Of a stretch of 43,346 nucleotides of DNA, positions 25,359-34,239 are shown in pieces. Under the pieces are notes generated by a model. It was not told the DNA's origin, ran no database searches, and saw only the letters and a list, made by a program, of their open reading frames with translations. The position numbers were made by a program, and so were the translations under genes. The first letter of the stretch is position 1; every line of letters starts with the position of its first letter. This DNA is from Alphaproteobacteria bacterium 16-39-46 (GTDB lineage: Bacteria > Pseudomonadota > Alphaproteobacteria > 16-39-46), in assembly GCA_002257235.1 (NCBI GenBank), contig NCGZ01000004.1:1-43346 (forward strand). The letters are read 5' to 3'.

Positions 25359-27056
25359 CTAAGTTTTTTTTAAAGGGGATTTTAAAATTATTTCGCGTGC
25401 ATGAAACGAACGCAATGTTGATCGGTGCCCAATACTGATGAGCGTGGTCTTTTTAAGATGTGTTTTTAAAAGCCTATAAATTTTCTCTTCAAGATCTTCA
25501 TCCATCCCACTTGTGGCCTCATCCAAAAAAAGCCATTGAGGTTTCATAATAAGGGCGCGCGCAAAGGCGATGCGTTGCTGTTCTCCTCCAGATAAAACAC
25601 GACTCCAGTCTTCCACTTTATCGAGAGAGAGTGTTAGGTGAGAGAGAAAACAAAGGTCGAGTATTTTAGAAAAATTTAAATCAGAAGGAATATCATTCAA
25701 AGTGAGAGGATATATTAAGATTTTTTTTAAAGATCCAAGGGGCATATAAGAGCGTTGCGGAATAAATAAAAGATTTTCGTGACAGGGAAGAGAAACAGTT
25801 CCATGCCCAAAAGGCCATATGCCTGAAATTGCCCGCAAAAGTGTGCTTTTTCCAACCCCCGAAGGGCCCGAGATTAAAATATTTTCAGAAGGTTTAAAAG
25901 TTTCCTGAATGTTTTCAAGGAGAACTTCTCCTGTGGGAAGAAGAATATTTTGAAAATTGAGGATCAGATTTTTCTCCGTGCCTTCTTTATCTTGTTTAAT
26001 ATCCGCATAGGATACTTGAGAAAGAGCATAAATCTCCTTTAAACTTTTTTGAAACCCTGAGAGACGCCAAACAACAGCCTGCCAAGAGGCAATTTGAAAG
26101 TAACTCGATATAATAAAAGAAAGAGACTCGCGAACCACACTGAAAGCCCCGCCTACTTGCGTAACATCGCCGAGCTTAATTTCTCCTCGAAAAAATCGTG
26201 GCGCCATCATAAGGGTTGGAAATACCTGATCCAGGTTACTATAGGTAGCCGACCAAAAGTTAATGTAAAGGGATCTTCGGATAATTTCATAAAAATTTTG
26301 AACGACAAAATTAAAACGGCGTTTAAATTCTCTTTTCTCTTCGTTTTCCCCCTTATAAAAAGCGACAGCTTCGGTATTCTCACGGAGTCTTACAAGGCTA
26401 TAGCGGAAATCAGCTGTGAGCTTTTCTTGCTTGAAATCAAGTTTAATAAGCGGGCGACCAATTTTAAGAGCAATATAGGTCCCTCCCCCAGCATAAAGAA
26501 GCGCTGCCCAAAAAAGATATCCCGGAATATAGAAGTCTCCAAAGAGAGGAAGCGACCCTGACAGCGTCCATAAAATGACTGAAAAAGACGCAAGCGTTAA
26601 GAGGCTGTTAAAAACACCAGCGGATAACGTTAGCGTAAGAAGGACGAAAGACTGAATATCATCGCTAATCCGTTGGTCTGGGTTATCCGTCGGATCTTTA
26701 ATCATTTGCATTTTGTAATAGGCCTGATCTTTAAGCCAAAAGCCAAGATATTCATGGACCAACCAGCGTTGCCAGCGAATATGAAGATATTGCACACAAT
26801 AAAATTTACTGAGCAATACAATTAATAAAAATCCCAAGAGCCAAAAAAATTGAATAATTTGAGCGATAAAGACAGGCTTGTTAAGCTCTTGCAAGGCATT
26901 ATAAAAAATTCTATTCCAGTCATTAAGAAAGACCATTGCTTGAACAGTGAGAACATTTAAAAAAATAATAGCAATAACAAATCCCCATGCAGACCATTTT
27001 TCATTTGATTTCCAGTAAGGTTTAATGAGGTGCCAGGCATTCCGTAAATCGTTCAT
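25359..27056 (-). CDS. SbmA/BacA-like ABC transporter, fused permease and ATPase
   Basis: 565 residues from the chosen start. An N-terminal membrane domain of the SbmA/BacA-related ABC_membrane_2 type (about 1-340; early segment FLNDWNRIFYNALQELN is characteristic) is fused to a nucleotide-binding domain. Walker A is GPSGVGKST (397-405), the signature is LSGGEQQR and Walker B is LFLDEATSG. Relatives import peptides, cobalamin or modified antimicrobial peptides (YddA, Rv1819c) or are linked to host persistence (BacA family). The frame continues to a TTG at 27089, but the ATG at 27056 with AGGG 5 nt upstream is the better start. It is a single gene with a 21-bp inverted repeat (27093-27114) just upstream. 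Confidence 0.88.
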   Translation of the reverse strand: MNDLRNAWHLIKPYWKSNEKWSAWGFVIAIIFLNVLTVQAMVFLNDWNRIFYNALQELNKPVFIAQIIQFFWLLGFLLIVLLSKFYCVQYLHIRWQRWLVHEYLGFWLKDQAYYKMQMIKDPTDNPDQRISDDIQSFVLLTLTLSAGVFNSLLTLASFSVILWTLSGSLPLFGDFYIPGYLFWAALLYAGGGTYIALKIGRPLIKLDFKQEKLTADFRYSLVRLRENTEAVAFYKGENEEKREFKRRFNFVVQNFYEIIRRSLYINFWSATYSNLDQVFPTLMMAPRFFRGEIKLGDVTQVGGAFSVVRESLSFIISSYFQIASWQAVVWRLSGFQKSLKEIYALSQVSYADIKQDKEGTEKNLILNFQNILLPTGEVLLENIQETFKPSENILISGPSGVGKSTLLRAISGIWPFGHGTVSLPCHENLLFIPQRSYMPLGSLKKILIYPLTLNDIPSDLNFSKILDLCFLSHLTLSLDKVEDWSRVLSGGEQQRIAFARALIMKPQWLFLDEATSGMDEDLEEKIYRLLKTHLKKTTLISIGHRSTLRSFHAREIILKSPLKKT

Positions 27057-27179
27057 CTTATCCCTAATATTTTTTTGTGACCTTCTCAAAGAGGGGTATT
27101 TTTAAGAATACCCCCTTCCATTTGGATTTTTTGACTCTATGTCTTATTCTTTCAATGTCAATATTGTTTTTGAAAAAAC

Positions 27180-27214
27180 TTATCCACACAATCTGTGGAT
27201 AACTCTGGGGATAA
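27180..27214. promoter_or_regulatory. Cluster of DnaA boxes
   Basis: TTATCCACA at 27180-27188 (plus), TGTGGATAA at 27194-27202 (minus orientation) and TGGGGATAA at 27206-27214 (one mismatch to consensus, minus orientation) lie within 35 bp. Confidence 0.75.
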
Positions 27215-27383
27215 GCATAAGGACGATCCAACAATGAGGTTGAAAACCATAGGTCTTGACCCCTCTGTCTATATTTTAATCGGTAAAATTAACTATCTGA
27301 TTTTAGAGGGTAAATAAATATTTCTAAAATGTAAAATTTAGTCTTGACATGGGAAATATGAGATTTTCAAAGATTTCTTGTCC

Positions 27384-27392
27384 TGTGGATAA
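27384..27392 (-). promoter_or_regulatory. DnaA box within nested inverted repeats
   Basis: Perfect TTATCCACA on the minus strand, flanked by the 9-bp inverted repeat at 27371-27379 and 27399-27407. Confidence 0.65.
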
Positions 27393-27469
27393 GTTTCAAA
27401 GAAATCTCATCTTAGGTCTCATTTTTTAATCTTTTTTCTTTATTTACAGTCAAACCAAGGCATCCAACG

Positions 27470-30400
27470 TTACCCACCTGCACCTGCTATTGCGGGAATA
27501 AGAAATGTTTTTTCAATTGCAAGGGCTTCTTTTTTGGCTGTCTCTAGGACCATCATCGTTTCTTGCTCTCGAGCTTGTTGATATGCCAGGAAACACTTGC
27601 TCAAATCCAACGTCTTTAAGCTTGAATTTTCTAAGCATGATTTTGTTAACAGTTGAGCCTGTGACGGAGAAAAATAATAGTCGCGGAAAACGATTGTCCG
27701 AATGTTTGTCTTTTCCAAAAAAGGAATGAGAGCGTCAAGGGGAGATGGGGAATAACGAGACAAATGGCTTGAGAAGTCTAAGTCTAGGACAGATATCGTC
27801 GTGCTCATTTTTAATGTATCAAAGAGGCACGAGCCCTTTATGAAAGAGCTTGCGTCAGAGCATAGCTCAGAGATTCCTTTAAGCGCAAGAGTAACAAGCG
27901 GTTTAGTATGACAAAGGGCCTCTGTGAGATAATTCATATTAGCTGGATTTCTGAAACCATTTAAATCTAAGGTCAATGCTTGAATGGTTTTATTTTCGAT
28001 GAGTCCTCTCATTGCAAAATGTATCCATTCATTAGGCCAAGGAGTAATTGCAGACAAATCTAAAGATTCAGAAGGGGTTTCAGCGATCATTGGAAAAATG
28101 ATTTCAGGATTTCCCTGATCACGAGCTATTTTTATGCTCTTGACTGGGGCTGAAATTATTTCTTCCCAAGCTTGAATGAACCAGGGAGAGGATCTAAAAG
28201 GTCCCTCCATTTTCATCAGTTCGCTCATAAGGGCAACCCTTTCCTCCTCATTTAAAGAGATTTTTTGAAGTGTGTTATTTTTTTGAAGACCCAAGGCTAA
28301 GATTTTTCCTTTTCTTGAGTCAAAAAAACGACTGGTAAGATCTAAAAACTGAACGGTTGTATTTGTTGCAAGAGCTTCTGACAAATGAGAGAAGGAATTT
28401 GTTGAAGAGAAGGAAATGTCACTCAAATCTATAGAATGAGGGGCTGTATTTTTTTGAATTGAATCTATGAGCATATCAAGAAACGAGTAATCACAAACAG
28501 ATGTTAAGAAGGTGGAAAGTTTTATGGGACAAGACGTTTCTTGAAGAAGGCCTAATGCAAAACTAAAATTGGCTCTTCTGAAAGCCTCCTCTTGAAGAAG
28601 GCCTAATGCAAAACTGGAACCGGCTCTTCTGAAAGCCTCCTTAAAATAATTTTCTGGATTTTGGTGGACTTGAGCTCTTGTCTTGATAAACCAAGCAGCC
28701 TTTGTAAAGGGGCCTTGAGGCGATGACATTAAGTTTATCATGACATCCATCATTCTATTATCATGGAGTTTTAATTCTTTAAGCGTTGTATTGCCTTTCA
28801 GTCCGTCAAGCATCGTTTCGAGTATCTCTGGACTGTACCTTGCTTCAAAGGACAAAGTTTCGAGAGACGCGAAACGGGGATCTGTTAAAAGATTTTTTAG
28901 AAATTGAGTCGAGGGGTAAAAGTGAGATATTTTTAAAGTTTTTAAATTCGTATTTGAGGCGAGTGCTTCGATGAGCTTATCGCTCTTTTCTTTAATTTCT
29001 GTCAGATCATATACATTATACAAGCCAATTATTGGTGCTTTTGTGGATCTTAAGAGAGAGAAAATCAATTCGCTGCCGGATGCACAGAGCTGTTGAAAAT
29101 AATCGTTTGGGCCCTCAACTATCTTATCACAGAAAGAACTAAGTTCGGGAATATTTATAGCATCTCTTAAAACCAAAAAAACCTCTATCATATTTATCAT
29201 TTTTGGGAAGAAGAATAACTCTGCAAAAATTCCTTTCTCTTTTTCTACTTTCTTTATCTTTTCTTCTTCTTCTAAGAAATGTGCACGTAAGAACTTTTCA
29301 ATTTTGCCTCTCATAAAAGAAAACAACTGTTTGTATTCATTTTGATGCCACTCAACAATACGCGTTAATAGGTGTTTTTCCTCTTTTTCGCTTAATCCAT
29401 CTGAGAAATTAAAATTTCTCTCAAGAGACGCGGTTGTCCATGATAAAAGATCTTCTTGGAGACGATCCTGAGCTCCAAGAAATTCATTTAAAAGCTTATC
29501 TTCACAGTTAATAGAGAACTCAAGAGGCCTTTTTACTTTCTTTTGAATTAAAAATTGAACAACCTCAGAAAAGCTGGACGTATCAGAACTTAAAAGATTG
29601 AAAGGAGATACGATGCTTGGGGTCAAGCTGCTCCGATAATCAAGACTTGGAACGCCTTCATTAAGATCTATTTCTGGATGTTTCTCAAAAATTTGACCAA
29701 TAAGGGTCATGTTTCCACCTCTTATGGCATTCGAAAGCAAAGACTTAAAACTCCTTTCTCTATAAGGGAGGTTCAGTACGTCTTCATAGGCAAGTTGGTA
29801 CATTCTTTTAAGAGGGCATACCCCTTCAAAAAAAACATCACGGCGGAGATACGTGTGTTGCAGAAGCCATTCCGTCAGATCTTGCGTTATTTGACGGTTC
29901 AATTTATCCCAATAGTCAGTCTCTGATTTCATTGGATGATGCCAATAAGGATGTATCTTCACAAACTCAGGATTATGAAAGATTTCTGGCTTCAAGAAGA
30001 GACGCCCCTGAACCCTATTGAGGTTTTCTATACCTTGTATTTTCAAGCTTTCATTAAATGCATCGGGATTTGTCCTAAGCTCAGACAAATAACTCCCAAA
30101 CCTGTGATCAGGATGAGCTGTTCCTCCTAACGTTAGAGGTGTCCCTCCTGCAAGGGCCATGTATGAGACACTATCGAGAACTTGAGGATCGATAAAAATC
30201 TGAAGTAAGAGAGCATTGTTTCGGAGATCTTCGCTATAATATTGATTAAAAAGGGCTTCATAATTTTTGAACTCTCCAGGAATCCCAAGCGTTGACATAA
30301 AATAGTTAAACAAAGCCTCTTGTTGTGTTGGACCGATAGATTGTGTGTTGTAAAAAAGATGATAAGTGGCCGAGCTTGAATGTCCATCATTTCCAGGGAG

Positions 30401-32590
30401 ACCTGGATTTACGGAGAGTCCCAAATCTGCGTAGTGGACACTTCCAACAGTCGCGTAATTATCTACCCCTCCTCCCTCATTTTGATAGCTTTTTATGAAG
30501 GCTTCAACATCTAAAATAGATGAGAATTTATCATCCAAAGCTCTCAAAACAATAATATTATCCCCTCCTCTGAGTTCAAGGCGAGAACGATAGACCGTAA
30601 AAATATTCCAGAGAAAACATGTCATAGGGTCGGAGGCGTGATAAAAGACAGCTTTATCTGAATGTTTTTTTTCAGCTTCAAGAGCTTGCGTCAAAACAGT
30701 TACATAATGTTGATCAAAAGGGGATAGTTCATCAAAAGGCAACTTTGGTGTTCGAATGGTTGTCAGCTTTGCATATTTTCTTAAAAATTTTTCAATTTGT
30801 TGTTGAGAGTTTCCTCCTTGCTCAAAGTCTTCATTCATAATCCACTTTAAATAAGCTTCTGTTTGTGTGTATGGACAGGCTCGAAGCTTTGCTTTAACCT
30901 CAGCAGTTTTCTCAACACTTAAATATCCTGACATACTCTTAATTGTTTTAATTGTTTCGCTGACCTCAGAACCCTTTCGTTCTTTTTTAAGTGACGCAAG
31001 AACAGTGTGTTTGCGCACAACCGTTTCGGCTAAGGCCATTTCTTGATTCTGAAGAGGAAGATAGAGCACCTCAGAAAAAATGCGTTTTAGGGCCTCATTA
31101 TGGGTATGTTGGTTATAGGGATGAGAAACCGCTCTCTCTCCTTTCTCAAGAATCTTTTGAATAATATTTCTCACCTCATCCTCTTTTAACATCTCCCAAA
31201 AAGGAGGGTAGAGAATCATATCTTCTATTTGGCAGGTTTCCGTGTTTTCTTCTGTTACTAAATTTTTTAGCTTAAGTCCGTCTAAAAAGGTAGAAAGACT
31301 CACCCAACGAAATTCCGTATACTCCAGTTCCCAATTATATTTAGCAGCAAGAGGAGACCACATAAACTGTTTAGCCTCCCTAAAAGGATGAGGCGCTATG
31401 TACATGCGATAGAATACGGAACTGCTGTTGACCATAGCGTGGGAAGACATATGGCTCAAATCCAAAGGCGTAAAGCTTAAATGTCCTAAAGATTCTTCTT
31501 GCGTCTCACGAACGGCGCCCTCTCGTGAATTTTCACCGGCATTTATTGTACCCCCAGGATTACACCACCAATGATGACCTGCTCTCTTTCCTAAGAGAAC
31601 GACGGGTTCATTTTCATCATTACGACTACAAACAAAAATACCGCTTGCAAAGGCGGACGCAATAAATCCATCCAACGAATGAGAGTTTCCCGCGAGTTCA
31701 AGCGTTTTCTTTGTACTATATCTTTGAAACAGGTCATCAAGACGCCTACGTAACATTTCTCTGACTTCAGAAGGACTCTCTAAATGAAGGGCAGAGGCAA
31801 CGTGATCGAAGGTTGAAAGTAACAGGGCACTGCGGTCTAAAATTTCTTTGATTTGTTCTAGAATGTCCTTCTCTTGAAGATCCTTATAAATCTGTGCTCC
31901 TTCGGAATTATAGGCAGGATCACGCATGGTTTCGAGTTCTCTGACATGATCAGGATCCCATTCTTTTAACTCAAATTTTGAGCCCCCTGTCGCGCGAAAG
32001 CGCAAAGATCCGCCATTGTCAACTTGCCATAGCGTCCCTTCCCGGTCAAAGACGATATTTTTAAACTCGCCCACGACAATATCAAAATTACTTAAAAAAG
32101 CATTCGCCACAAAAAATCTCTGCATTTGAGCTCTAACAGCTTCCTCTGAGGCATTTTCACTTTTTACAATGAAACGCGACAACCGATAAAGACCGGGACC
32201 GCCTTTTATTCCAGGAAAAGCTGGAAAATCATTATAGACCGCAAAATGAGGGACATTAACGCCAAGGGCTTGAAGGAGCGCATCTGCCAGAATCTCTTCT
32301 TTCATGTGGTCAAGATCTCCTACAGATTTTAAAGTAAAAAGATCTCCCTCACGCGTTCTTAAAACAGATACTCCTCCCGATCCTCCTTCGATATGATCAA
32401 CATAGGTGACTTCTGATATGTCAAAAGACTGAATGGATTCAGATGACTTATAAACTGCATGAGGAGGTGATTTTTTTGCTTTTTCTTCTGCTAGAACAGG
32501 ACTGGCTTCTTCCATCGCAAAAGTTGGAAGAACGGATTGAAGAAGAATAGTCATCAGTAATAAAGTTGATGTGATTTTTTTAAAAAACAA
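27470..32590 (-). CDS. Giant exported protein: kinase-like, Nudix, ankyrin-like and leucine-rich repeats
   Basis: 1706 residues. A Sec signal peptide covers 1-25 (cleavage after PTFA). Residues about 55-265 look like an atypical kinase fold: glycine-rich EGGSGGVSVL (68-77), K88 in LFTLKS, and catalytic-like SNFDIV (167-172), KNIVFD (177-182) and VDNGGSL (190-196), resembling PI-kinase/HipA-like enzymes. Residues about 302-440 are a Nudix domain; the box at 347-369 (GTINAGE then REtqEEsLG) is complete except its last Gly position. About 600-900 is unrecognised, with a FYHASDP motif at 649. Residues 948-1020 look ankyrin-like, and 1180-1680 hold RNI-type leucine-rich repeats. The start is TTG with AAGGA 8 nt upstream. 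A host-directed effector is a reasonable inference. Confidence 0.8.
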   Translation of the reverse strand: MFFKKITSTLLLMTILLQSVLPTFAMEEASPVLAEEKAKKSPPHAVYKSSESIQSFDISEVTYVDHIEGGSGGVSVLRTREGDLFTLKSVGDLDHMKEEILADALLQALGVNVPHFAVYNDFPAFPGIKGGPGLYRLSRFIVKSENASEEAVRAQMQRFFVANAFLSNFDIVVGEFKNIVFDREGTLWQVDNGGSLRFRATGGSKFELKEWDPDHVRELETMRDPAYNSEGAQIYKDLQEKDILEQIKEILDRSALLLSTFDHVASALHLESPSEVREMLRRRLDDLFQRYSTKKTLELAGNSHSLDGFIASAFASGIFVCSRNDENEPVVLLGKRAGHHWWCNPGGTINAGENSREGAVRETQEESLGHLSFTPLDLSHMSSHAMVNSSSVFYRMYIAPHPFREAKQFMWSPLAAKYNWELEYTEFRWVSLSTFLDGLKLKNLVTEENTETCQIEDMILYPPFWEMLKEDEVRNIIQKILEKGERAVSHPYNQHTHNEALKRIFSEVLYLPLQNQEMALAETVVRKHTVLASLKKERKGSEVSETIKTIKSMSGYLSVEKTAEVKAKLRACPYTQTEAYLKWIMNEDFEQGGNSQQQIEKFLRKYAKLTTIRTPKLPFDELSPFDQHYVTVLTQALEAEKKHSDKAVFYHASDPMTCFLWNIFTVYRSRLELRGGDNIIVLRALDDKFSSILDVEAFIKSYQNEGGGVDNYATVGSVHYADLGLSVNPGLPGNDGHSSSATYHLFYNTQSIGPTQQEALFNYFMSTLGIPGEFKNYEALFNQYYSEDLRNNALLLQIFIDPQVLDSVSYMALAGGTPLTLGGTAHPDHRFGSYLSELRTNPDAFNESLKIQGIENLNRVQGRLFLKPEIFHNPEFVKIHPYWHHPMKSETDYWDKLNRQITQDLTEWLLQHTYLRRDVFFEGVCPLKRMYQLAYEDVLNLPYRERSFKSLLSNAIRGGNMTLIGQIFEKHPEIDLNEGVPSLDYRSSLTPSIVSPFNLLSSDTSSFSEVVQFLIQKKVKRPLEFSINCEDKLLNEFLGAQDRLQEDLLSWTTASLERNFNFSDGLSEKEEKHLLTRIVEWHQNEYKQLFSFMRGKIEKFLRAHFLEEEEKIKKVEKEKGIFAELFFFPKMINMIEVFLVLRDAINIPELSSFCDKIVEGPNDYFQQLCASGSELIFSLLRSTKAPIIGLYNVYDLTEIKEKSDKLIEALASNTNLKTLKISHFYPSTQFLKNLLTDPRFASLETLSFEARYSPEILETMLDGLKGNTTLKELKLHDNRMMDVMINLMSSPQGPFTKAAWFIKTRAQVHQNPENYFKEAFRRAGSSFALGLLQEEAFRRANFSFALGLLQETSCPIKLSTFLTSVCDYSFLDMLIDSIQKNTAPHSIDLSDISFSSTNSFSHLSEALATNTTVQFLDLTSRFFDSRKGKILALGLQKNNTLQKISLNEEERVALMSELMKMEGPFRSSPWFIQAWEEIISAPVKSIKIARDQGNPEIIFPMIAETPSESLDLSAITPWPNEWIHFAMRGLIENKTIQALTLDLNGFRNPANMNYLTEALCHTKPLVTLALKGISELCSDASSFIKGSCLFDTLKMSTTISVLDLDFSSHLSRYSPSPLDALIPFLEKTNIRTIVFRDYYFSPSQAQLLTKSCLENSSLKTLDLSKCFLAYQQAREQETMMVLETAKKEALAIEKTFLIPAIAGAGG
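28540..28641 (-). repeat. 51-bp in-frame tandem duplication
   Basis: Two adjacent 51-bp copies (28540-28590 and 28591-28641) differ at only about four bases and duplicate 17 codons (FALGLLQEEAFRRA-like) in the leucine-rich-repeat part of the giant exported protein. The frame is kept. Confidence 0.9.
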
Positions 32591-32862
32591 TTTATGAGTC
32601 CTTTTTTAGAAAAAATATTAATATAAACAATAAGGCTCGTTTAAAAAATTAAGGGGGATGGACCTCTGAACAATATGTAGTTATTAAAGATAAACTTTCA
32701 AGGGGAAAGTTTATGATCTCGTAAAACTCTTTAAAATCCTTAAAATAAAGATTCTGGGTATTGACACATAGAGGTGCAGAATTTTGCATTTCATAAGAAG
32801 TTAACTTATGATATGGGTAAATGTATGCTTGGGTTTATCTTTTAAAAGGATGCTGAATCTCT

Positions 32863-34239
32863 ATGTCTGTCTTTTCTTCCATTCTAACACGTGTTGCTCC
32901 CTCTCCGACTGGAAAACTACATGTCGGAAATGCGCGCAGAGCCCTTGAAAATTGGCTTTTTGCACGTCAAGCCGGTGGCAGATTTATGCTGCGCATGGAT
33001 GATACTGATATTGAGCGTTCAAAAGAAATCTATGAGCTGGCCATTCAAAAAGATCTCGAATGGCTTGGTCTAAATTGGGATTTATACGTGCGTCAATCAG
33101 ATCGTATGGAGCATTATCAAGCAGCCGCCCAAAAACTTAAAAGCTTGGGGCGTCTTTATCCCTGTTATGAAACCTCCGAAGAACTTGAGTTTAAGCGTAA
33201 AAGACTTCTTTCACGGGGTCTCCCTCCGCTTTACGATCGATCTGCATTGTCTTTAACCGAAGCGCAAAAAAAAGCTTACGAGAAGGAAGGGCGTACACCC
33301 CATTGGCGATTCCTTTTAAATCCCACAAAAATTTGCTGGGATGATCTGATTCATGGAACGCTTTGCTTTGAAGGAGAGAAACTTTCCGATCCTGTCTTAA
33401 TTAAAACAGATGGATTTCCCGTATACTCCTTGGCCTCCGTCGTAGACGATCTTGATTTTAAGGTGTCTCACGTTATTCGGGGAGATGATCACATTACAAA
33501 TACAGCGCTTCAAATTCAGCTGATTGAAGCCCTCGGAGCAGATCCCCTTTCCATCCATTTTGCACACCTTCCCCTCTTAACAGACGCAAGCGGCGGAGGA
33601 CTTTCCAAACGACTTGGAAGCTTGAGCATTGAGTCTCTCAAGGAAGACGGATTTGAGCCGATGGCAATCAATAGCCTATTGGCACGTCTTGGAAGTTCAG
33701 ACCCCATTGAACCTTTTCTCTCTCTTGATCCCCTTGTGTCCTCTTTTAATATTGAAAAATTCAGTAAAGCAACGGCTAAATTTGATGTTCAAGAGTTAAA
33801 ACATTTGAATGCAAAAATAATTCATATGATGCCCTTTTCACAGGCCAAAAAGCATCTCGAAAGCATTGGAATCACAGGCGTTTCTGAAGAATTCTGGAAC
33901 ACGCTTCATGGAAATTTTTCAACCTTTTCCGATGTTACAAAATGGCTTAAAGTCCTTCACAATGATTTTGCTCCTCTTTCTTTTTCCTCCGAAGACTTAG
34001 ATTACCTTAAATTAGCCCTTACGTTTCTTCCAGAAGAACCTTGGGGACCTGAAACGTGGAAAAATTGGACAGATGTGTTGAAAGAAAAGACGGACAGAAA
34101 AGGAAAAATGCTTTTTATGCCACTGCGTCTTGCGCTGACGGGAGAAGAGCATGGGCCAGAAATGAAAGATTTTTTGCCGCTCTTAGGATATGACGTGTGT
34201 TTAAAACGACTTAAGGATTCTTATGCTTCAGATCTATAA
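32863..34239 (+). CDS. gltX: Glutamyl-tRNA synthetase
   Basis: 458-residue class I synthetase that charges tRNA-Glu (and in many alphaproteobacteria also tRNA-Gln for later amidation). The HIGH signature is HVGN (20-23), the acidic pocket is LRMDDTD (43-49) where most GluRS have LRIEDTD, and the KMSKS loop is LSKRLGS (247-253). The C-terminal anticodon-binding helical domain is present. It is the first gene of a run gltX-cysS-trmJ on the plus strand, and its end overlaps cysS by 17 nt. A TTGACA at 32761-32766 could be the promoter -35 box. Alphaproteobacteria often have two GltX paralogues; which one this is cannot be told here. Confidence 0.95.
   Translation: MSVFSSILTRVAPSPTGKLHVGNARRALENWLFARQAGGRFMLRMDDTDIERSKEIYELAIQKDLEWLGLNWDLYVRQSDRMEHYQAAAQKLKSLGRLYPCYETSEELEFKRKRLLSRGLPPLYDRSALSLTEAQKKAYEKEGRTPHWRFLLNPTKICWDDLIHGTLCFEGEKLSDPVLIKTDGFPVYSLASVVDDLDFKVSHVIRGDDHITNTALQIQLIEALGADPLSIHFAHLPLLTDASGGGLSKRLGSLSIESLKEDGFEPMAINSLLARLGSSDPIEPFLSLDPLVSSFNIEKFSKATAKFDVQELKHLNAKIIHMMPFSQAKKHLESIGITGVSEEFWNTLHGNFSTFSDVTKWLKVLHNDFAPLSFSSEDLDYLKLALTFLPEEPWGPETWKNWTDVLKEKTDRKGKMLFMPLRLALTGEEHGPEMKDFLPLLGYDVCLKRLKDSYASDL

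Larger units (their letters stand above)
27057..27469. other. Non-coding region with DnaA-box cluster, candidate origin or DnaA-controlled region
   Basis: No gene is visible in these 413 bases. They contain an inverted repeat ggggtatt/aatacccc (27093-27114), two perfect DnaA boxes facing each other (27180-27188 and 27194-27202), a near-consensus box tggggataa (27206-27214) and a third perfect box tgtggataa (27384-27392). The last lies in the loop of a 9-bp inverted repeat agatttctt/aagaaatct (27371-27407), itself nested in atgagattt/aaatctcat (27358-27410). Flanks are strongly AT-rich. Confidence 0.55.
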
